Shown here one piece after another: positions 22,243 through 25,568 of a stretch of 25,568 nucleotides of DNA; within the stretch, counting starts at the first letter, position 1; each line of letters opens with the position of its first letter. Both the position numbers and the translations under genes were made by a program. Source of the stretch: JBHYDC01 sp051861205. Its GTDB lineage: Bacteria > Pseudomonadota > Alphaproteobacteria > Rhizobiales > Pleomorphomonadaceae. A model generated the notes under the pieces. That model saw nothing but the letters and a program-made list of their open reading frames with translations. It did not search any database and had not been told where the DNA came from. The DNA is taken from the NCBI GenBank assembly GCA_051861205.1, contig JBHYDC010000032.1, positions 1 through 25,568 of the forward strand, in the 5' to 3' direction.

Positions 22243-22799
22243 GGCCTTGATCCTCAAAACTGGACGGGACCACCACTCCTCGGGCAATGCCAATCTGCAG
22301 TTGAGGTGTAAGCTGCCTATCGCTGCGGATGCTGTCGTTGCTCATCGTGATGCGCGGTTTGCTTCCTATGGGAACGGCAAAATGGCGCTTTTCTCAACCG
22401 TGACAGGACCGCGGCTCGACATGGCGCTGATGGCTTTCGTCGTCGAGACCGTCGGGTCGATCTGACGAGTGCGATCAGTGACGACGAACTCGCCGCAGTC
22501 GAGGCGTCGAAAATGGAGCCGGGCTTGGATCATCTTAATGGTGATCTGCTGATGGACAAGAATGCTGCTGACTGAACCCAAGGTCGGGTGGGCTTTTCGC
22601 TATTCTTGATCTTGGCATTTGCAGCATCTGGAAGGACGACAGGAGGCGGACATGGATCGCCCTGCGCTCGTGCTGGCCATTGTGGCGACGCTTGACGACG
22701 GGACACCTGCAGTACGTGTCCTGCCTATTGAACAGCCCCGGATTTGTCGGAAACTGCTTTGTTTAAGCCATTCAGCCATCGCCAGTTTTCTTGAGCTTT
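22243..22799. other. Region without an intact gene; coding remnants
   Basis: About 560 bases. A rightward frame ending at 22575 (SDDELAAVEASKMEPGLDHL, then a short tail) reads like the end of a protein but has no start and an upstream stop. A second frame begins at 22652. I recognise neither. The stretch looks like a boundary between phn locus 2 and the recombinase segment. Confidence 0.35.
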
Positions 22800-22936
22800 T
22801 CAATCCATCAGCCTTGCGGCCCTGCCACTACGCCTGGTGGCGCTGTTGTAGTATTCAGAAGCTTGTTGGACGGATCTGTGTCGTGATTGCTCCATCGCCT
22901 CAGGCAAAGGAATGCCGCGATTGGCCGCTTCCGTGA
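22652..22936 (+). pseudogene. Possible gene start truncated at the recombinase boundary
   Basis: A perfect AGGAGG at 22641-22646 sits five bases before an ATG at 22652. The first 28 or so codons (MDRPALVLAIVATLDDGTPA, then VRVLPIEQP) look protein-like. After about 22740 the frame runs antisense to the tyrosine recombinase gene and loses protein character. This fits a gene cut by insertion of the recombinase segment. No family is recognised. Confidence 0.3.
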
Positions 22937-23945
22937 GATAACCCGACCGCAGGCCGTGGGCTGAGAAGTTGTTCGGATCGAGACCGGCCATTTCGGCCCG
23001 CTGCTTGACGATGTCGTTGATGGCCTTCGGATCAAGGGCACGCTGCGAGACATTGCCCCAGCGATCGATCGCCCGGAACACACTGCCGCTTTCGATCCTG
23101 GCAAGCGCGAGCCAGGCATTCAGCGCGTCAACGGGCCGGCCGGTGAGGTAGACGACCTCATCATTGTCCGCGCCGCTGGTCTTGGTGCGTCCCAGGTGAA
23201 TGGACAGCGAGGGCAGGGGAGGGGCGCCATCAAGGTGGATAGGCGCTTCTGTAGCCAGTTGCTCCTTCCGCAACCCCGCAACTTCGCTGCGACGCCTCCC
23301 ACCGGAGGCAAAAGCGACCATCAGGATTGCCTTGTCCCTGACATCGCGCAGATTGTTGGTCAGGCACGTGCCGATGAGCTTCGAAAGGACATCGCCTGTC
23401 ACCGCCTTGGCGCTCTTGCGTCGTTTGGGGCGTGGCGTAGCACGCACTGCCAGCCGGATAGCGGACTTGAGAGCAGGGGAGGTAAAAGCTCCAACATGCC
23501 CGCGCCACTTGGTCAGGGTTGACCAGGTGGCGAGCCGCCGGCGGACGGTATCGGGTGCATGGGGCCCGGATGACCGGAGAAACCCCTGGAGGCGAAGTTT
23601 GTCCTCGACGTCAGCTGGTATGCCGTGATCCGGATCCGTTAGACGCTTTTCCGAATCCCACAGGTGGTGCGCGACGAATTTGAGAAGGAGCGCTTCGGGT
23701 GCCGGCCAGGGAAGGGAGCGTCCGGTCGCCGCCAGCGACCAGGCCTGCAGGTAAGCAAGATCTGAGGTCAGCGCTCGCAGCGTGTTGGCACCCATGCCCT
23801 CATTGACGAGATGGCGAAGGGTTTCGATGTCCTGATTGGTCAGCAGTTCCGCCAGCTCATCCCGTCGGTCCATGGGCAGAACGGCGGCAATCGTGTCGAG
23901 TGCTGCTATGCGGCCCGAGAGCTCCGTAGGATAATCAATGCTCAT
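22800..23945 (-). CDS. Tyrosine recombinase/integrase coupled to vapC
   Basis: A 381-residue phage-integrase-family recombinase. The N-terminal SAM-like core-binding domain covers about residues 40-180. Catalytic residues are Arg in SGGRRRSEVAGL, His and Arg in SAHGLRSG, His in SRHRSVQQ and Tyr in SEYYNSA. It resembles plasmid or transposon XerC/D-like enzymes, not the P4 type at 2743-3948. The ATG at 23945 overlaps the end of the toxin gene by 11 bases, so it is probably translated with the toxin-antitoxin pair; a longer start at 24041 would lie deep inside vapC. Function could be resolution or movement of the replicon or segment. Confidence 0.88.
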   Translation of the reverse strand: MSIDYPTELSGRIAALDTIAAVLPMDRRDELAELLTNQDIETLRHLVNEGMGANTLRALTSDLAYLQAWSLAATGRSLPWPAPEALLLKFVAHHLWDSEKRLTDPDHGIPADVEDKLRLQGFLRSSGPHAPDTVRRRLATWSTLTKWRGHVGAFTSPALKSAIRLAVRATPRPKRRKSAKAVTGDVLSKLIGTCLTNNLRDVRDKAILMVAFASGGRRRSEVAGLRKEQLATEAPIHLDGAPPLPSLSIHLGRTKTSGADNDEVVYLTGRPVDALNAWLALARIESGSVFRAIDRWGNVSQRALDPKAINDIVKQRAEMAGLDPNNFSAHGLRSGYLTEAANRGIPLPEAMEQSRHRSVQQASEYYNSATRRSGRAARLMD

Positions 23946-24354
23946 GCTCGGAGGGTCCAAACACCGCCACACCTTCTGCGCGGGCCGCTTCTGCCAGTCG
24001 GCGGTCGAGCGTGGCAAGAGGGAGTTGTTCCAGCAGTGCAAGTGCGAAGTAGGCGGCGTCGTAAGCGCTAAGGCGGTATTTCCGGGACAAACGCACCACT
24101 TCCGTGTCGTCGCCGGGGCCGCTCAGTTGTAATGGTAGGCCGCGAAACCGTGCCAGCGCCGAATGAACAAAATCAGCCGAGATACGCTCGCGTTTTTCGG
24201 CGCTCAGGAGAATGCTGCGGATCTCATGGCGAAGCAGGTCTGGCGCCACCGCGTCTTCCTCTATCATGCGGGTCATTGCCAGTTCGGCGGTTGTGTTTTC
24301 CTCGTCCGGCAGCAGCCACGCGCCAGCGATCGAGGCATCAACGACAAAGGCCAT
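23935..24354 (-). CDS. vapC: VapC-type PIN-domain toxin
   Basis: A 139-residue PIN-domain ribonuclease. The acidic catalytic set is visible: Asp6 in FVVDASIAGAWLLPDE, Glu in LLRHEIRSIL, Asp in SAYDAAYFALA and Asp in LATLDRRL. VapC toxins cleave specific tRNA or rRNA when freed from the antitoxin. The ATG at 24354 shares one base with the antitoxin stop (TGATG). The C-terminus overlaps the recombinase gene. An upstream start at 24378 would overlap the antitoxin further and is not needed. All acidic residues are kept, so it is probably active. Confidence 0.88.
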   Translation of the reverse strand: MAFVVDASIAGAWLLPDEENTTAELAMTRMIEEDAVAPDLLRHEIRSILLSAEKRERISADFVHSALARFRGLPLQLSGPGDDTEVVRLSRKYRLSAYDAAYFALALLEQLPLATLDRRLAEAARAEGVAVFGPSEHEH

Positions 24355-24593
24355 CAGCGACGCCCTTCCTGCTTCCATTCCTGAATTTCCTCATGGGTGA
24401 CGGGCCTGGCCTGCATGCGAAGAGCCCGCACCGCTTCAATCGCCGCCAGACGCTGACGCCGTTCGTCCATGGCCACCAGACGCGCAACCGGATCATTACC
24501 ACGGGCGATGATGAAGTCCTCGCCGGCCTCGACGCGAGCCAGCAGTTCAGACAGGTGCGTTTTCGCTTCGGCGACCTTTACGGTAACGGTCAT
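24354..24593 (-). CDS. vapB: Phd/YefM-type antitoxin (partner of VapC)
   Basis: A 79-residue antitoxin. The N-terminus TVTVKVAEAKTHLSELLARV, then EDFIIARGNDPVARLV, is the Phd/YefM DNA-binding fold; the charged C-terminus (EEIQEWKQEGRR) should wrap the toxin. The ATG at 24593 has AAGGA six bases upstream; the in-frame start at 24668 would run through the operator. It is first in an operon with vapC and the recombinase, and probably represses it through the inverted repeats at 24643-24666. Confidence 0.87.
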   Translation of the reverse strand: MTVTVKVAEAKTHLSELLARVEAGEDFIIARGNDPVARLVAMDERRQRLAAIEAVRALRMQARPVTHEEIQEWKQEGRR

Positions 24594-24642
24594 GGCAATT
24601 CCTTCGTCACGCTTGCGTTCACGGCACAGACTAGTAGCAATA

Positions 24643-24666
24643 CCAATATTGGTCAATAGGTTGACC
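24643..24666. promoter_or_regulatory. Operator and -35 of the antitoxin-toxin-recombinase operon
   Basis: Two overlapping symmetric elements: CCAATATTGG (24643-24652) and GGTCAA-TAGG-TTGACC (24651-24666). Read leftward, TTGACC (24656-24651) is a good -35 with a weak TAGTCT -10 after 17 bases. The arrangement fits autoregulation by antitoxin or complex binding. Confidence 0.55.
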
Positions 24667-24783
24667 ATATCACATTCGATAAGGATTACTTATCGATGGT
24701 TAGAAGCCCTGTCCGTCGTCGAATGATTTGAGACTTTTTGGGCTCTGGAAGAGTGGAGTTTGCGGCTCGGTTTGCGGGTCGAT

Positions 24784-25568
24784 TTAAGCCGCTTTGGCTT
24801 GGTGGTTCAAGCGGCGCTTTTTGATGGTGTCTCGTTTGATCCTTTCGCGTTCGATCAGGATGGTCTGGCCGCGTCCGAAGTAGACGTCGGCCGGGGTGAG
24901 ATTGTCGAGGCTCTCGTGGTATCGGCGATGATTGTAGTGCTCGATGAAGGCCGCGATCTGGGCTTCGAGGTCCTCCTTGAAGAAGTAGTTTTCGAGGAGG
25001 ATGCGGTTCTTCAACGTCTGATGCCAGCGTTCGATTTTCCCTTGTGTCTGCGGATGGCCGGGAGCGCCGTGAACCTGATCGATCTTGTATGTCTCCAGCC
25101 ATTCACCGAGATCAGAGGCGATGTAACACGGGCCGTTGTCGGACAGCAGGCGCGGCCGGTGTTCGACTTTGACCTTGTCGCAGCCTGAGGCTGCCAGCAC
25201 CAGGTCGAGCGTGTCGGTGACATTATCGACTTTCATACTGGTGCATAGCTTCCAGGCGATGATGTATCGCGAGAAGTCGTCGAGGATGGTCGAAAGATAA
25301 AACCAGCCCCAGCCGATGACCTTCAGATAGGTGAAGTCGGTTTGCCACATCTCGTTCGGCCGGGTCGTCTTGTCCTTGAACTCGTCATTGGCCTTGATGA
25401 CGATATAGGCTGGCGAGGTGATCAGGTCATGGGCCTTCTGCAGGCGGTAGACCGAAGCTTCTGATACGAAATAGCTTTCCGTGTCGGTGATGTCAACGGC
25501 GGAGTAAAAACCAGCCACGCGGCGGCGCAAAAGTCGGCCACCTTGGTGCGCGCATGAGACCCGCGGGA
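24784..25568 (-). CDS. IS3-family transposase, catalytic part (cut by window edge)
   Basis: The integrase-core part of an IS3-family OrfB. The DDE triad is visible: Asp in MWQTDFTYL, Asp in LLSDNGPCY and Glu in GKIERWHQTL. The ending (HYNHRRYHESLDNLTPADVYFG) is typical. The HTH-21 start ESYFVSEASVYRL precedes the core. The frame stays open through the window edge, so the true start and any OrfA lie outside. The bases from about 24724 (TGATTTGAG...) may be the IS end, but the partner repeat is outside, so this is not established. The element borders the vapBC segment. Confidence 0.88.
   Translation of the reverse strand, partial: PRVSCAHQGGRLLRRRVAGFYSAVDITDTESYFVSEASVYRLQKAHDLITSPAYIVIKANDEFKDKTTRPNEMWQTDFTYLKVIGWGWFYLSTILDDFSRYIIAWKLCTSMKVDNVTDTLDLVLAASGCDKVKVEHRPRLLSDNGPCYIASDLGEWLETYKIDQVHGAPGHPQTQGKIERWHQTLKNRILLENYFFKEDLEAQIAAFIEHYNHRRYHESLDNLTPADVYFGRGQTILIERERIKRDTIKKRRLNHQAKAA

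Noticed and set aside
1..25568. CRISPR arrays, rRNA genes and a replication origin
   Set aside because: No regularly spaced repeats, no rRNA-like stretches and no rep genes or iterons were seen.

Overview
The window looks like alphaproteobacterial DNA, probably from the Rhizobiales. It has high GC, ATGA/TGATG stop-start overlaps, rhizobial-style phn operons and a remnant that resembles the alphaproteobacterial initiator tRNA. It is an accessory, mosaic region, probably a plasmid or island, with two tyrosine recombinases, an IS3-family transposase at the right edge, a group II intron remnant, a broken chemoreceptor gene and tRNA debris. These identifications come from reading sequence and motifs, without database searches.

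Layout. Positions 1-2709 hold a divergent pair of units around one FNR/FixK-type box (1747-1760). Leftward are a small helix-turn-helix protein, an SDR oxidoreductase and a P-type cation ATPase cut by the window edge. Rightward is a tandem universal stress protein. Positions 2743-5057 hold a P4-type integrase, a 3' fragment resembling tRNA-fMet and an HNH-like gene. Positions 5307-9846 are phn locus 1: phnM-phnF leftward and phnD-phnC-phnE rightward, around a Pho box and a PhnF-type operator. It is a transporter plus a PhnM-like hydrolase with no C-P lyase genes. Positions 9847-11319 are debris: a possible structured RNA, a palindromic repeat, a chemoreceptor pseudogene and the 3' end of a group II intron. 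Positions 11311-22178 are phn locus 2, all leftward: phnF-G-H-I-J-K-L-M, then phnC-D-E-E and a hexapeptide acetyltransferase. Positions 22243-24668 hold coding debris and a coupled antitoxin-toxin-recombinase operon. From about 24700 to the end there is an IS3-family element.

The main result is in phn locus 2. It has the gene order of a complete C-P lyase operon, with a Pho box ahead of phnF. However, PhnJ has lost three of the four cysteines that hold the Fe4S4 cluster and support radical chemistry in E. coli PhnJ: the equivalents of C241, C244, C266 and C272 are Cys248, Ser251, Leu272 and Gly278. The frame is intact and the flanking residues align. Both PhnM proteins carry HGD at the metal motif, where the canonical PhnM I recall has HTD. 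No phnN or phnP is present. This suggests a divergent, phosphate-regulated C-P-lyase-like complex that may not do the known radical chemistry. The minimal locus 1, with its own transporter and PhnM paralogue, may supply or process a related substrate; that link is inference.

Regulatory structure is unusually readable. There are two good Pho boxes and one weak one, a GTnTAnAC PhnF operator before phnD of locus 1, a 48-bp perfect palindrome over the phnF start codon of locus 2, and hairpins directly after both phnD genes, one of them a full intrinsic terminator inside the operon.
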